A DNA stretch of 64,000 nucleotides from Smittia aterrima (GCA_033063855.1 CP093830.1:8432854-8496853); one strand, 5' to 3'. Counted from the first letter of the stretch, positions 36,332 through 50,500 are shown. The notes: generated by a model not told the origin, from the sequence alone. Made by a program: numbers and translations.

Positions 36332-36884
36332 GACCTTGACGCCGGCTTTCGATTCTAATTTTGTAGCTTTTAATCTGTTTATTCAAATCTGAACGAGATC
36401 GATATGACACTCGAAGCTCCAACAAGTGATTTTGCAAATATTTAATCAAACTTTAAGCTAAAATACAAACAAAGTTGACTAAATTAGATTTCGGAACGCG
36501 TCCCAAACTCAACTCACACGAATCGAACGAATGAGACTGGAAGAAGAAACGCAAAAACATTTTTTTTCTGTCGAGAAAGAAAGTGTGTGTGGCAAACAAA
36601 ATTCTTAAAAAAGATTTTCGTCGACTTTGTGCATTTGAGATTAATGAAATTTTATTTCAACATTTAAAGATTTTTATTTATTGTTTAAATGTGTTGAACA
36701 TGAGCGACCGAATATTTTTTTTTTGGCTTGAAGAGTTTTGCGATATTTTAACATTCAACAAATTGACTGACATTGTAAAAACAGTCTGCACAATAAAAAA
36801 AAGATTCAAATATCATTTTTGATATTTTGAATGAAAAAAACTTTGTGCTGACTGTTTTTAGTCAAAAGCTATTAAATATTAGAA
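36332..36884. other. Spacer between the two SLC44-like genes
   Basis: Holds the 5' UTR and promoter of copy A and the 3' end of copy B. AT-rich, no separate gene seen; the 79-codon frame at 36583-36822 lacks homology. Confidence 0.45.
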
Positions 36885-38886
36885 TTAATGGAATTGATAA
36901 TTGTTTACATTCATTGGAGGATTTTGTATGCCATAATTAATTCCTCCACTGGATTCTACGTTGAAGTCTTGCATCAACATCTTTTGCTCCTTTTGAGGAA
37001 TCCCAGCTTCGACATTTTGCACGTTTGATCTAGTAAAGTTGAATCCTCCTCCAGCTTGTCTCTTAAGCTCTTGCATAGCAATCATCAAGTCCTCAGACAT
37101 GTAAAATGGTTGAGAGATTCCATCGTTGACTTCAGAATCCTCGCAGAAACAGATGAAAATCGTGTCCAAGGTCATCTCATAAACAGTCATGAAGCAGTGA
37201 ATGATGAGGAAGGCGAGAATGAAAATTAAAATCATCGGAAAGGGAGAGCTGATCGATGAGTCTTTCTACAAATATTTTAATTGAAATAAAGAAAATTTCT
37301 TAAATCAGAAATTGATGCTCACGTCGATCATGGCACTGCTGAAGCAGACAGTAATTATTACAACAAATACTCTTCCAAGAATGAGAACGAAATCGCCAAA
37401 GTAGTTTAATGCAATGACATCGAGAAGATGTCTTGAGAGGAGACGAAAAGCTTTCTTTCCAGATTCCACCATTTCAGTTCCATCTTTAGCGACAATGATG
37501 TAAGCGTTTCTGGCGAAATACTTCAACAACTTTTCCAAATCATCGACAGTTGAACGGCAGAAGAAAGCGAAAAGTCTTAGTACCAAATTTCCAGTGTTTT
37601 TCTAGGAATAAATAATTTTTAAAGATTTCTTAACTCTTCTAACAATCTAACTCACTCTCAATGCTGCTCTCACAATCGCTTTCACTATTGTAGCCAAAGT
37701 AATCATCGCTGATCCAAGACAAACAGATCCCAAATGAAATCGAAAGAGATTCGTGAAGCCACGTGAGATCGGTGATTCAATCTTTGACTTAGTTCGAGCA
37801 AAGAACCAATCGGAAACTGTGCTCGCGATGACAAAATGCTGGCAGCCAAAAGTGAATTGAACGAACCAAATGAAACCGACAAAGTTTACGAGGTGAGCTA
37901 ATGAGATCACGATGTTCTGTTGGTATTCAGCTCGAACGAATTTTCCTTCATCATCTTTTAGAACTTCCAAGCTACCAGCGCTCTCAATCAAAATCACAAA
38001 ATAAATAAAAGCAAAACAAGTCAACGTCAAAGAGATGAAACTTAATATTGGGACTGCAAGGATCAACGGAACATCACCAAGGGCTTTCGATGCTTCTCTG
38101 AAGAGTTGAATAAGCAAGCGCATTCGTTGTCTAAACTTGTAGAGAACAATTCCAAGAATAACTGAAGCAGCGAAGAATAAGATCGCATAAATCAAAAGTG
38201 AATCGATATCAGATTCTTCTTTTTCAGTAAGAATTCTTGTCGATCCCTGTTCCTTCAAATCGGAGTATAGGTAAAGCATGATAAATGAGACGACCATAAG
38301 AAGGACGGTAATGCCTATGTAGATTGACCAAATGACGTATTTGATGGCATAGCGGAACAGAGTCAACAAAATGAAAGAAAAAGTCAAAGCGACTCCACAA
38401 GAAAGAAAAATTATGCCGGTCGAGTTAGCTACATCGCGGATAATATGCTCCATCATGACATCAAGAATTTCATTATATCTGCTTTCACTAACACATTTCT
38501 TTGTGATTCGGCCGGAATCTGCCGAAAAGGATTCTGCCAGATATTTTTGGTCTCTCTTGTCGTTTGACTAAAATGATTTTTCGATTAAATATTTAGAAAG
38601 ATTCGAATGTTGACTCAACTTACGCCACAGTAATGGATCTTGTTGTCTGCATTCTCCTTTCCGCAGACATTGCCGCAATCATCGTAGCCAATTATGATCC
38701 TATCGACATCTCCAGTACAATAAGCGTAGAAACAGAGACACAACTGAAGCGAGAGAGAATGCAAATCGAATTGTTGCTGTTAAAGGTTGCAGTTGAAAAG
38801 TTAATTACCAAAACAATAATAAAGCCGGTTATGATTTTAAGCCATTTCACGTTTGTCGGGATTCGATCACTTGTACCTCGTGGCAG
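36885..38886 (-). CDS. SLC44/choline transporter-like protein, copy B (first exon not resolved)
   Basis: Exons 38886-38809, 38743-38624, 38567-37656, 37601-37323 and 37265-36885 encode 589 aa from LPRGTSDRIPTNVK onward; the initiating ATG must lie further upstream. The sizes of the first two exons (78 and 120 nt) and all splice phases equal those of copy A. Shared sequence includes IPTNV, GYDDCGN, RAEYQQNI, FARTKSKIESPISRGF, FRFHLGSVCLGS, RNAYIIVAKDGT, HCFMTVYEMT and FCED.EVNDGI near the end. The extracellular loop is shorter than in A and lacks its NSTDNSTD sites; the C-terminal tail is longer. Membrane transporter of the SLC44 family, substrate unknown. A possible first exon starts with ATG at 39048 (MLEQFPTEKVETT) and would splice from one of several weak donors. 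Confidence 0.88.
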
Positions 38887-41470
38887 CTGCAAAATTAAAA
38901 AATAATTAAACTTTCTAAGATCGATATCTTGGCGACATAAAGTCTGAAGCTAATAGACAGAGCTTTTCGTACAAATTCAAAGTTAGCCACTTCGGCTGCG
39001 TGCACAACAGTCGTTTCCACTTTCTCTGTTGGAAATTGTTCTAACATTTTTTAGAATATTTGACTTAAACTTTCGAGCGAAGTAAATATCGATACGCGCT
39101 ATTCGGCGGGACTGATAGATCTGAAAAGGATGCGCAAAAATAAAGAAAACTTGAGTTCGTTAAGAATAAGAAGACTTTGCTTATAAGAAAAATGTTTTTA
39201 TGTCGCGATGGTTATTGGAACTTGGAAGAAAGCTCTGACAAATCGCCTGTTGATATTTGTTAGCTCAGTTTTCTCATAAATCTTTCGTCTTTTGGAAAGT
39301 AATTTATTTCGATCTTCGCTCTCAAAATCTTCGCATCTGAAATTACAAGATTAACGAACCAAAGTCCTTGCCAACCTGAGACAACCTGAGGAGAGTCATG
39401 CACGCATGGCAATAAATTAAGCTCAATTAAAGGAAGAAAGTGCGTGATTTATGAGAGACATGACACCGCGCGATGTGTCTTAGGAATATTCAAATTTCTC
39501 TGCGGCATCTCCGAAGCTCTCGCTCTCGTCAGAAACCTTTTTATTAAAAAATGTTTTTGTTGTTTTGCCATTTTTCCGCATTTTCATATTCATCAATTAA
39601 AAATACCGCACAACACTATACACGAGCAAAATAAAAGAAGATGAGCTCGAGAGGGAGAAATCGCGTACATTAGCGTCTTCCACGATGCTTTCACTCCACG
39701 CATGAAAAGTATTTTTCCTTGTTTTGTTGATGCCTTTACTCTCAATGAGAAAAATGTGAAAAATTTCTTTAAACAAAATAACAGTTAAAAATGATTATTC
39801 ATATGAGGATGCGGGGGAGGGACGATTTGGTGTTGTCTCACCTTCCTCGACTCGTTATACTTTGCGCTAAAGTATCTGACAACCCCGATGAACAATGTTT
39901 GAGGAATTAATATTTTGGTAACGTCTTTTCGGTTGGAAACAGAGAGAAAGAGGTGAAAAATTAAGCGGCGTAAAGCGTGGAAGGATGAACGAAGTTTTTT
40001 TCAGCTTTGACTTGCTTTTAACCCTTTCACCATTCTCCGGTAAATTTTCTTTTTGCAAAGATTTTTACATATTCACGTTTTAAAATTTCCTCCACCTTCA
40101 CTCATTCGCGCTTTGTGAATACGATTCACATGTTAAAATTCATCTAATTCCATTTTCATTCTGTTAAACTTTTCCGGTTTTTTTTTTGAGATCGTTTGAA
40201 AGTATTTTTCCAAAAATTTTCATTAGCATGTAATAAATATGCGAGGGCAGAATCCCTTTGAATGAGTTTTCCAACCGTTTAGATAGCGCAGTGAGCAATC
40301 GAAAGAGTTCTCCTTATCAGCACAATGACAGCAGTCATCAATGTTCAAGCGGAGGTGGAATAAAGGATTTAAATGGAAAGGCTGCCGAAAATATTATGAA
40401 TAATTTTATGGTAATGCGTTTAATATGTTGATTCTTCTCGCTCTTACCCGAGCCCCCTCAAAAGCTGGATTCTCTGCCGAACAGAGAATGAAGATGGGAT
40501 CACCATAAAAATGGATGCTTTGGCGCAATTGTTTTTACGAATTTTCATATTTTTTGGAAAATTTCCACCTTTCTCTTTCTGCCACGCACACAACATTTTG
40601 AGTTTATCGCGGGGAATGATTCAAACGATAGTTAAGAGCTGGGGGTAAGTTTGATACTTCCGGAATCTGATTGAATCAACAGTTAAGCTGTTGACGCTTA
40701 GGAGTGTTTCGAAACTTTCAAACCTTTCCCATTAACTCATAATTTTTTATGACGCTCAACTCGCTGGAATTCGTCTAATAATCGTCATAATTTCGCGTAC
40801 TTAAAGCGCTCAGTGTTGCGTGGAAATTTTGCTTTTTTGAAAATTAAACTAACGCAATGAAAATAATGACGAGACCAAAATTGAATGGAAATGTTGAGAA
40901 TTAAAAACGCAGAGCGATTGTCGCACGCAAAGTCACCTGACGGAAATCGTCTTGAGGATCGGAAATTAAGTTTCTCATCGCGATTCGCGAGGAATCCTCA
41001 TCAAAGATTTGACTCTCCTGATAGTCGAAGAGTCTCTCGAATTTGCATAAAATCAAGTCGACGCTCGGAACTTTTAATCCAAAAGATTCAAGCAATAAAA
41101 GATTGTCGAGGCGAGAGGGCAATTTATATTTTAATCACAAGATTATTTACTCTTTCAACAACCAGCAGGTTGAGATGCGGCCCCAGTCTAATTTTCGATT
41201 TGCAAACATCAGCCACTTATTCCTGAGCCACTAATTACAGTTTTGCCACTCAGGCGCGATCATTAAAACAACTCGAGAAGGGGATGAAAGTTTTCGAATA
41301 TTTTTCGCGGTGTGAATAATAATTTTGTTAGGCAGATTTAAGAAAGAAAAAAGAAACGATAAAACTTAGCAATTTTCCTCGTTGAAAATTTTAAAGGAAA
41401 TTACTTTTCATGTGCAGTTTTAAACATTTCTCTAATGAAAAATAATGAAAAAAGAAACTCATGCTAGGAA
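38887..41470. other. Noncoding region between SLC44 copy B and the tRNA gene
   Basis: The left end probably contains the missing first exon and promoter of SLC44 copy B (candidate ATG at 39048 on -). The remainder is AT-rich with no recognised gene. The 113-codon frame at 40885-41226 and its antisense partner have no family resemblance. Confidence 0.45.
41448..41453 (-). terminator. Pol III oligo-T terminator of the tRNA
   Basis: On - the tRNA 3' end is followed after 17 nt by TTTTTT within TTTCTTTTTT, a standard Pol III stop. Confidence 0.7.
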
Positions 41471-41553
41471 TACCTCTTGCGGGATTCGAACCCGCGACCT
41501 TCGGATAATTCCTTTTTAGGAATCCGACGCGCTTTCCTCTGTGCTAAAGAGGC
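41471..41553 (-). tRNA. tRNA-Arg-CCT: tRNA-Arg (anticodon CCU) with a 10-nt intron
   Basis: The reverse strand folds as a full cloverleaf: acceptor GCCTCTT/AAGAGGT with a G1:U72 pair, D arm GCAC/GCGC, anticodon stem TCGGA/TCCGA, variable AGGTC, T arm GCGGG-TTCGAAT-CCCGC, and discriminator A at 41471. Anticodon CCT is at positions 34-36 (41520-41518). The apparent 17-nt loop is explained by a 10-nt intron (41516-41507) directly after position 37, the canonical eukaryotic site. Its AGG can pair with the anticodon as in other intron-bearing pre-tRNAs. Both A and B boxes look intact. Isotype rests on the anticodon alone. Confidence 0.85.
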
Positions 41554-44500
41554 TCGGTGATTAACGCTGATCGTTTCTCGATCACATTCAAATTCAAATA
41601 ATTCGAATTATTAAACAATGTGACGCGACGAAATCCAGGATGTCAAATTTCATTTTGAAAACATTTTCAGTTTTGCAATGATTCTTGAACTCAATCTCGT
41701 TCAACTCAGGTTTAATATTTTTCTCATGAGCTCAAACCTTCAAGAGCTTTATAAATCACATGACAATAGCATAAGCTCTCATAAATCTATGAAAAACATA
41801 AAACATCAGAACGACAAGTCTTTAGAAAAAAATGTTTCCTTGGTTCGTTTCGATGACAGTTAATTAAGCTTGTCTTTTATCCGTTTGTGATTTATTTTCT
41901 CTCTTGTTTGTGTCAATAATGTGAGAGGTCAATGGAAATGTGAAAATGTTTCTTCCTTTTGATAAGCGAATCTCATCTTCGTCTTCTTTTGAAATGAAAC
42001 TCAAGCAACATTGAATCATGACAATTCACGTTTTATTAGACCAATTTGTTGGATCTCTTAGTTCTGACAAATTTGCGATAATCAAACCTGAGCTAGAATT
42101 GACGGTGAACATTAAAATATTAATTTATCAAATTGCTTTTCTTTCTCGCTCCCGAATGGAAAATTTTAATTACTCATTAACCTGCTAATGGCTTCTGCCG
42201 ATGACTAAACGCGGCGTCATTGTTTTTCGAAACACAAAAAAATGTCAAAATTGCTGTTTTTGTTTTATCGATGATGATGACAAGACTCATCACTCCTAAT
42301 GGATCTATAAATGCGAAGAGATTATGTCGCTGGAGAAACCATAATTAATATTCCAATAAGGGTGTGCTTCAGGAGTTTTCATTTATTATCGGAAAGGAAT
42401 CATGTGTGGTCATCTGCCGAAAGGCGAGGCCTTCAGTCTGAAAGCAATTAATCAACGACAATATACCGGAACGACACGCGAAACTTTGGCAATAACAATT
42501 GTGTAAGAGAAGAAGGAAGAAGAAGTAGAAGAATAAAGAAACATCGCATGCACTTGTGAAATATTTTTAATCGCCAATAAATTTCCCGAGCTCATGGCGC
42601 TTGAGAACATTTTCACGTTATAATTCTAAGTTTTCCCATTCATTTCTCTTTCATTTTTATTGCAGTTCCACATAAGCTTCTCGCGTTTTGCCAGATCAGC
42701 TCCTTCTCCCATCCGGTGCATCATCTCAGACCATTCCAATTTTCATTCTTTTTTCGTCTTTCTTCTACAAATAAAAGCCATTAAAAATTTTTCTCCTTCG
42801 AACAATAATTTTCTCGCCTCTCGCGCAAATAAAGTACTTAAGAAGTGGAAAATGATAATAAGAGAAATATTTTTCTTAATCACAATAATAATGACTTATC
42901 ACTATAATTATGGCAGTTAATGTTTGTATAATCTTGAGTTATGAGGAAGCAGTTGGTCTTTGAAGTCGCTGGCAAACGAGTTTTCTTCTTTTCAACGAAA
43001 AAAAAAGGAAATCTCCGAGTGTCAGAAGGAAAATGCAGAGAAACATGTGGAAAATGTTAATTAATCCTTTCTGGGACATTTGACAAATCCTTGGAGGATT
43101 TTAATTTTGAAGAAAGGAAACGAGTGACGCAATCCTTTTCCACCTGAGATATTTTATGAATGCAGTTCCGTAGTGCCACGGGCACTTTTTTTTCAATTTT
43201 TATCTCGTCCACTGGCGAGGAGAAGAAAAAAGGAAGTTAATGAAAAAGATTTTTTATTTTTTTGTGAAAGGACTTTTTTCTCTTTCTCTCTCTTGACTCA
43301 AAGCGTTACTTCAAAAACTAACGATCTGATGCAAAATGAACGTTTCAAAAGTCAATTTACATCTAAAAGCATCTCGCGCTTATGATTCAAATTTATTTCC
43401 ACCACCTTCCTCTCCATCTTCTGTGACGTTTCAATTTCACCTTTAGTTGCATTTCTTCGTACACTAGCAATCTGTTCTCTGATATTTTCAATATGCACAT
43501 CATGTTATTTCCCGCTACAATAATGCACGAGATGTAAATTATGATCGTCTTCATCGTTCGTGTGAACCAGAATCTTTCTAGCAGTGGGAGAAGGGAACGA
43601 GAGGAATTGCGGAACTTTTAGACAGCATAACAAAGTTATTTCGAAGTGAAATTGCATTCTTTAGCTTTTTGACAAAGGAACGAAAAATTGATGACAATTT
43701 GTTGCTGTTAGATTGTGTAGAAAATTGCATATCATTCTTATTGTCAGCGAAGGAGCGGAGCGAAGCAATTTCATTGCAAAAGATGGAAACAATTTGATGT
43801 GGAAAATGCATTAAAATTAGTTTTCTCTTTCAAGCCAACGCAATAAGTTCCAACTTTCAGTTGCTTCATCAAAAGTTTGTCACCAGGGGACAAAAGACGA
43901 GAAGAAGTGGAGGCAGCGCGAAGAAGTCTGAATAAATTTGCAAGTCAAGCTCTCCTCCACTCAGACTTCGATAATTATTGTTCTTCATCTTCTGTCCGGG
44001 GCTCATTATGTTAAGGTATTTAAGGCACCAACTTTTCCGTTTCGAGAACGTAATTTTATTGCCATAATTGTTGATCCTTGTTTGTGTTTCGATATTTTAA
44101 TTGCTTTTTGCTCTCTTTTCCTTCGTCGTCGTCGTCGCCAATTGTAGCACAACAGCAACAAACTTCTTCATCGCTAAGTGTAAATAAAACCTTCTGCATA
44201 AAGTGCTTAATAGACTCGTGAAATGAATAAGAGAGCTCGTTGTATGTGCCAGGAATAGTTGCGGCAGTTTGAGAAATTATTTGCCATTAAAAAGATTAAA
44301 ATTGAATAAAAAGGTATTTAAATAATTTACATAGAGAACTCGCTTGATTCATTGTTGAATTATTTTGGGTTGACTTAAAACTTCTTCGCTCTTGAGCTCT
44401 CCAACTATTTGCAGCGACTTCTGATCAACTTTCCAGTTCAAAAGTCGAGAGTCTCACGAATAAATCAAATCTAAATTATTTCATCCAAACGCTTTTGTTT

Positions 44501-47500
44501 GTGCGTTTGTCCATTCTCTTCAGTTTATCTTGCAATTAAACACAAATGGCGCTCTTGTGTTTGCCTCTTTTTTAAGTATCGTGATTTAATGCGCGATTTT
44601 TGCTGTTTCGCTTGAAAATAATGGCAACGAGACACGATTTTTAACCGAAAACTTTTTCCTTTCTTGTTCGCTAAGCTGTTTTTGAACAATTTTTTGGTGC
44701 TCAAAAGCCAATTAATATCGCGGATAAAACATGAGCGAGAAAGTGAGCTGGAGAAAAGTTCCTGAACTCTAATGTCTTTTCAAGCATTTTTTTTTATCAT
44801 ATTTTATCATTTAAATTATAAATTAAAATTAACAATCTGCTGCCGGAAGAGAGAGAAGAACACAAAGTTGAGAGAAATAAAAAGTTCTTCATCAGCGATT
44901 GTGTAAAGGGCAATTGGGCAGATGAAACATTTGAGCTCTAACTCATAGGACGCAGTAAAGGCTGTGAGGTTAAATATTTAATGATTATTAAACACAATTC
45001 ATACGAAGAAGTCCCAATGCAGAATATTTTGTAGTTTATTTAACCCTTTTTTTCTCAAACGAACAGCAAATACTTAACTTTGGTAAAAGGGATTATCCAT
45101 CAATGATCTCAATTAGCCTTTTCGAGTCTTCGAGTTATTAAAATACTCTTTCAAAATCTACATGACGTTACTCTCGCACAAAGCCCAATTGAGGTCGAGA
45201 AAGCATCGACACGCATACAGGAAAAGTTATTTCTTTTCTCCTTTTTTTTCACGTTGATGTAAAGGCCCATGGAAATATTTATTTAATTATTACAAATGAG
45301 GTGATTGTACAAATCCTTTTTTCCTCATCTCGTTTGGTTACGATATCTCTCTAATACACGAAACAGTTTCCATATTTAATATTGATGTCGGAGAGGACGA
45401 GTGAGTTGTGAGTTTGGCAATTTCCTTCTTTGCTTTCTAACCTCCATCGAGTTAATTTCACCTCATTTTTATATCATGCTCAGCTCGGGATACCTTTCGA
45501 ACATATCCTTCGAGTAATTGTTGATGTGGGAAGAGAAAGAGAGTGAGATGAAGCATTCATATTTATTAAAACCCCGACCTGCCATTTCTCATATTTACAC
45601 ACTTTTTATTTTATTAATAAATCGAATGGATATTTTTCCCTTTTTCGACCCTTTCTGACCTCCCAGAAGAATTTGCTTTTTGTTACGCTCCTCCGATTGG
45701 AGAAGTCTAAGCAATTTTCTCGTGAGTTTCATTATTAAAATGAAAATAAATAATTTAATTTGCGCCAGAGATTTTTTCGACGTTCTCCGGTCAATATAAA
45801 TTACGATGGACGTTGAGCTCGCCCTTTGACTGTTTGTGTTCGAAAAAGTTTAGTTTACAAAAATATTTATGAAATATTAAGCAGTTGCCTTATTATTATT
45901 CCAAGCTATTCAATGTTCTGCTTATGACTCCATGAGCACCAAGTTGACGATAGCAAACAGTTTCCCTGTTTGTTTCACTTTGAGGCTTTTGAGGTGAAAT
46001 GAATTAAATATTTCTCGACGATCCAACATCGGAATTGTTTGGTCGTCGGTTTAATTGTGTAATTTCTGCGCTTGTAATCTAATTATTCATACGAGGAAAG
46101 TGCAAAGAGAAAGGGAGGATTTTAATATCTCTGTTCTGGCAAATATCAATTAATTTTTTATTTTCTGCTTCTCCAAAAGCATTCATTACCCTGAAAAATT
46201 CCTTTTTCTGTCCATTATTAAAATACGAAATTATTGCGTGGATCCTTTGTACCAAAGGATGAATTATTAATATGCTCGAGAGTCGTTCATTTGAAGGAAA
46301 CATTCGCATTATCTCTCAGACGTAACTCAATAGAAACGGCCAGACAAACTCGCATTGGTCGCGATGCTTTAGATTACCATCTCGCTTCGTAGTGCACGAG
46401 GGCAGATTTTTTTAAGCAGCGACAATATTTTCTCTTCTTTTGATAAGCTCCTTTTGCCTTTTTTACACATTAATATGCAAAAAAAAAGTGGACAGAGCGT
46501 TGTGGTCGGAGTGTTTATGTATTCATAGCGTGCGACAACAAATTTCGCGTCTTTCGTGAGACTCAGAGGGAGAACAGCAAACAGAGGAAGATCGTCGGGA
46601 AGGGATTAAGCAGACAAACGGTTAATGGTTATTACATTCCACATACATTCGAGTTTGTTAACTTAAGCTTCTATCATAGACAGTGGTTTAACTGAACCTT
46701 TCGTCCTTCGGTCGCCATTGCGGTATTTGAGGAATAAAAACAATTGACAGGAAGGATTATGAATCTTCCTGTGCGACTTGCATCTCCTTGAGCTTCAGGC
46801 ATCAGCAAACATTTGATTTACCTGTGATCTCGAAAGAGTCAATAGATAAAGTTGTTCATGTTTATGCACAACCTGAAAAGAAATTTCTCATGCTCTTTCA
46901 GAAGCTAAATGAATTTTTAATCAAATTCTATGAACTTTTTTTGACAAATGCAAGGCAAACATTTTCACGTCTTCGAGCGTTTCAAAAAGTGAAAACTCTG
47001 AAATTGATGAAAAGTTACTTTAATTAAAACTTAATTGAATCAACTTAAGCAAATTATGATCGAGAGACGTGGAGCGATTTGTCGTCATGCCAATCGAAAC
47101 GGAATTCGAAATGAGCAGCTTCGTTTCGCTCGGAACAGTTTAATTTCATTTTAGTAACTTTGTCGAGTGACGTGGGTGAATGAAGTAGAAGTCAAATCGT
47201 TGAGAATTAAATTGAAAAATTGATATTTTCCGTTTTCTCATTTGGAATTTGAGAAATTAACTCTTTCTCGCTCCTGAATATTTTCTCGCAATTTTTACCT
47301 TGCAAATTAGTCTCATTACTTTTGAATTTAATGTTCACTCGCCAGTTCAGTTTATCTGCTAACTAACTTGATCGAAGCTTCATCTCAAACTTCTCCTTCA
47401 AACATCATCACAGGAGGAGAGAAAAAACTTTGCTTATCGTTTAATTAGTAAAAGTGGTGAGAGTTTCGCGCGTAAATTCTCAACGACTGTTTGACTGCTC

Positions 47501-50500
47501 GTCTCGTTTCGCGCCTATCGGCCTATAGACTTTAATTTCTCCAGTCGAACAATAAATTTTTCATTACACGAGATGCGGCACGGGATGAAGACGAAAGAAA
47601 GAAGCGACAATAAAAATTTCTTAAATTGATACTTTATAAGCAAATTAAAATAATTTTTCGTGCCACTCTTAATACGTGCGGCCTGTTATCTGCTGTTTGA
47701 ATTTTTCTCGCTCTCGAAGCTTGTGAAAATTTAATTATGCCTTTCTATCTACTGGTGAAGGGATAGAGAGGGAAGGGATTATCTGAAAGGGTTTTTCCTC
47801 GTCATCGGGGAAAATCGAAAAATTATCTGGGAGAACTTCTCGAGAGGCTTATGTAAATTCAGTCGCTAGAAAGTTTATAATATTCAACCGTAGCGATTCG
47901 ATGATTTTTTCGACACTCAACGTCTAATGAGAGTTTCGTTGTGTGCTGCTTTCTCTCCTCCGCCTCATTCTCGTTATCAATATCAACCCCTTTATTACTT
48001 CGAAATGATACTTTTTCTTTTTAATGTTTATTTACATTTGAAATTAAAATTCAGAAGTGTCTTTAGTGTTTCTGGTTATCGCGAGTAAGTCTAAAGCATT
48101 GACGGCAATTAATGAGCTTCAATATGATAATTATTAGCGATTGCCTCTTGGTTATCTGTTGGTGGAATTGAAAGATCAATTCACGCGAGAGACACTCGCT
48201 AATTGCGAAGTTAGACACTCGAATGAAGAATCCCCAGCGGCGACGTAAATTTCAAAGAAAAAGAGAAAAACTTTTCCGCGCAAATGTTAACGGCATAAAT
48301 TTTATGTTCTGCGATAATATTTCGAGAGAGGCTTAATGGCGTTCATGATTATTGGGTGTAATGTAATGTTATTTTATTTACATGGAAAATAATTAAAACA
48401 AATTACTCATCTTATTGCTACGCGAAGAAAAAGAGAGACTTCTCTTAATGAAGGGCATTCGAGGGGGAGAATGATAATAAATCGGCGAATTCTTGAGTCT
48501 CGAGTGGATTATCCATCAAAGTTTTTCCAGCTTCAATTGACTTCTTTTTGCAAGTGACAAAGTCAGCAGAAAGCTCACGCGAATCCTCTCTCTCTCTGAA
48601 CATCGCTTCGTTAATTAGATCTCCAGATGCCCATTAATTTTGTATTACTCATAAGTGCGAGTATTTCCATGTTTCCTCCTCCATCACGCGTTTCACCCTT
48701 TTTTCCGCTGCCGCAGCAGGGAAAGGAGCTCAAACATTTGAATGGTTGGAATTGTTATTAAAATTTTCAAAGTTATTAATAATTTTTCCGTGTTCGTGTT
48801 TTTCTCTTTATTTGATGGGATGAAAGTTTCTCTGGTTGCGATGTTTCATTTATTTCTTTACGACATCTCTGACGATTATGAATGTGACAATATCACTTGC
48901 TCTTGAAGGTTCTTCTGCCTTTTCCTACACTGAAGAAGACGCTTTCTGGTGACTATCAGTTCACAGATTGAAGGTTCTTTGACTCCACCATCGAAACGAT
49001 CGCGATATGACTTTGTCAGATTCTTCAAAATGAGTTAACGTGAATGCTTTGAATGCCTGCATGAAGAAAACTTTGTGAAAAAAATTCTTTTAAAAACAGC
49101 ATAAACAGCAAAAGGATTTTTTCGCGTTTGAGTAAAACATTTTTGTCTCTGAATGCCTTTTGAACATTACACAAGCGAACCTGAAAATCTCTGCAAAGGA
49201 GGAATATCTGATTCAGAGACGATGATGACAAATGAAAGGGTTTTCCTCTTTTAATTTGCATAATTTTAATGGAATTATTGTTACGAGAAGCGATTGCTAT
49301 CGTCGATTCCGTTAAACTTATTGTGCGAGCATTTGTTTTCATGTTTTCAGGGATTTTTCTTCGAAAGGAATTTTGCTGTCTCATGAGAAGCTAAACTAAA
49401 ACTTTCTTCATGAAAGCCCACGCAGTTGATCGTTCTCAAACTGCTTTTTCAAATTTTATTTCTTTCGCTAGGAAGACAATGAGTCGAGTTTTTCGGCGAA
49501 TGGCGAAAGCATCATCCACGATTTCCCCAGTCATCTCGTTCGTTTAATGCTGCTGTTTATGCCTTTGTCAAAAGTAATGCAATAAATTATCATAATAAAA
49601 ATTATAAACCATACATGTTTATGCTTTTTAATGCGAGTTTTCTTTCTTGTTTGTTTCAGATATTCGTCTGATTAATGTTATCATGTGTGAGCTTCCTCTC
49701 CTCTCTCTCCCCCACGACATTCAAACTGCTGAATTTATGAAACAAATCCTTCCTTTTAAAAGCATTTTCTTTCTTTAATTAATCTCCATACGCCAGCGAG
49801 CCAAGAAATTATTATTTGAGGAAGAGTAAATAATAAAAACTTTCCTACTGCTGCTGCGAACTTTACGAGGTTTCTTTGAAAGACTTTTTTTTATCCTGTC
49901 GTCGAATTCAACTTTGCCACGATCCCTCATCAACACAAAGGACTTGATGAAAATAGCTAAGAACTTGCTTTGTCAACAACGAAAGCGTTGCCTTGTGATG
50001 GGAAATCTTATCCTGACTTCGCTACGGCCTTGTTAAAAATAACTGAAAATTGGCTTTGTCAACAAAGCAATGCGTTACATGACCTGAAAAATAAATACTC
50101 AAAAAATTGGACACGAAAGTAACCAGAAAATACCGCGGAAAGCAAATAATCGCCGGGGAAAAAGTGGCAGCTTCTCATTGTTTGTACAATATTTGAACGA
50201 GCGTTGGCGTTTTGCGAAGAGAACGAACAAAGCAAAGGAAGTCACAGTTGAACAACATTTTCGTGTTCTCTCAGGCATCGGTCGACTTCTGTTCGCTGGG
50301 AATCTATTCCATTATTTGTGTGGTGATAGAAATTAAACCCAAAACGTACACTTCGCTAATGCATGCACGAGCACGATCGCCTCATTTTTTTCTCACCATC
50401 GCTGGTCCGTGTAATTCTTTTTTATCAGTTTCAACATGAAATATAAGTGATTAAAAATGTTTATTAAAAGTTTTAATCGTTCTCTCTCAAAACCTTTTTT

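Noticed and set aside
38809..38892. TTG at 38892 as start of SLC44 copy B
   Set aside because: The TTG lies inside the intron's TTTTGCAG acceptor; the exon starts at 38886 and the true ATG must be further upstream.
46242..46260. 8-bp perfect hairpin ATCCTTTG/CAAAGGAT
   Set aside because: Too short and isolated to claim function; expected by chance in a 64-kb window.
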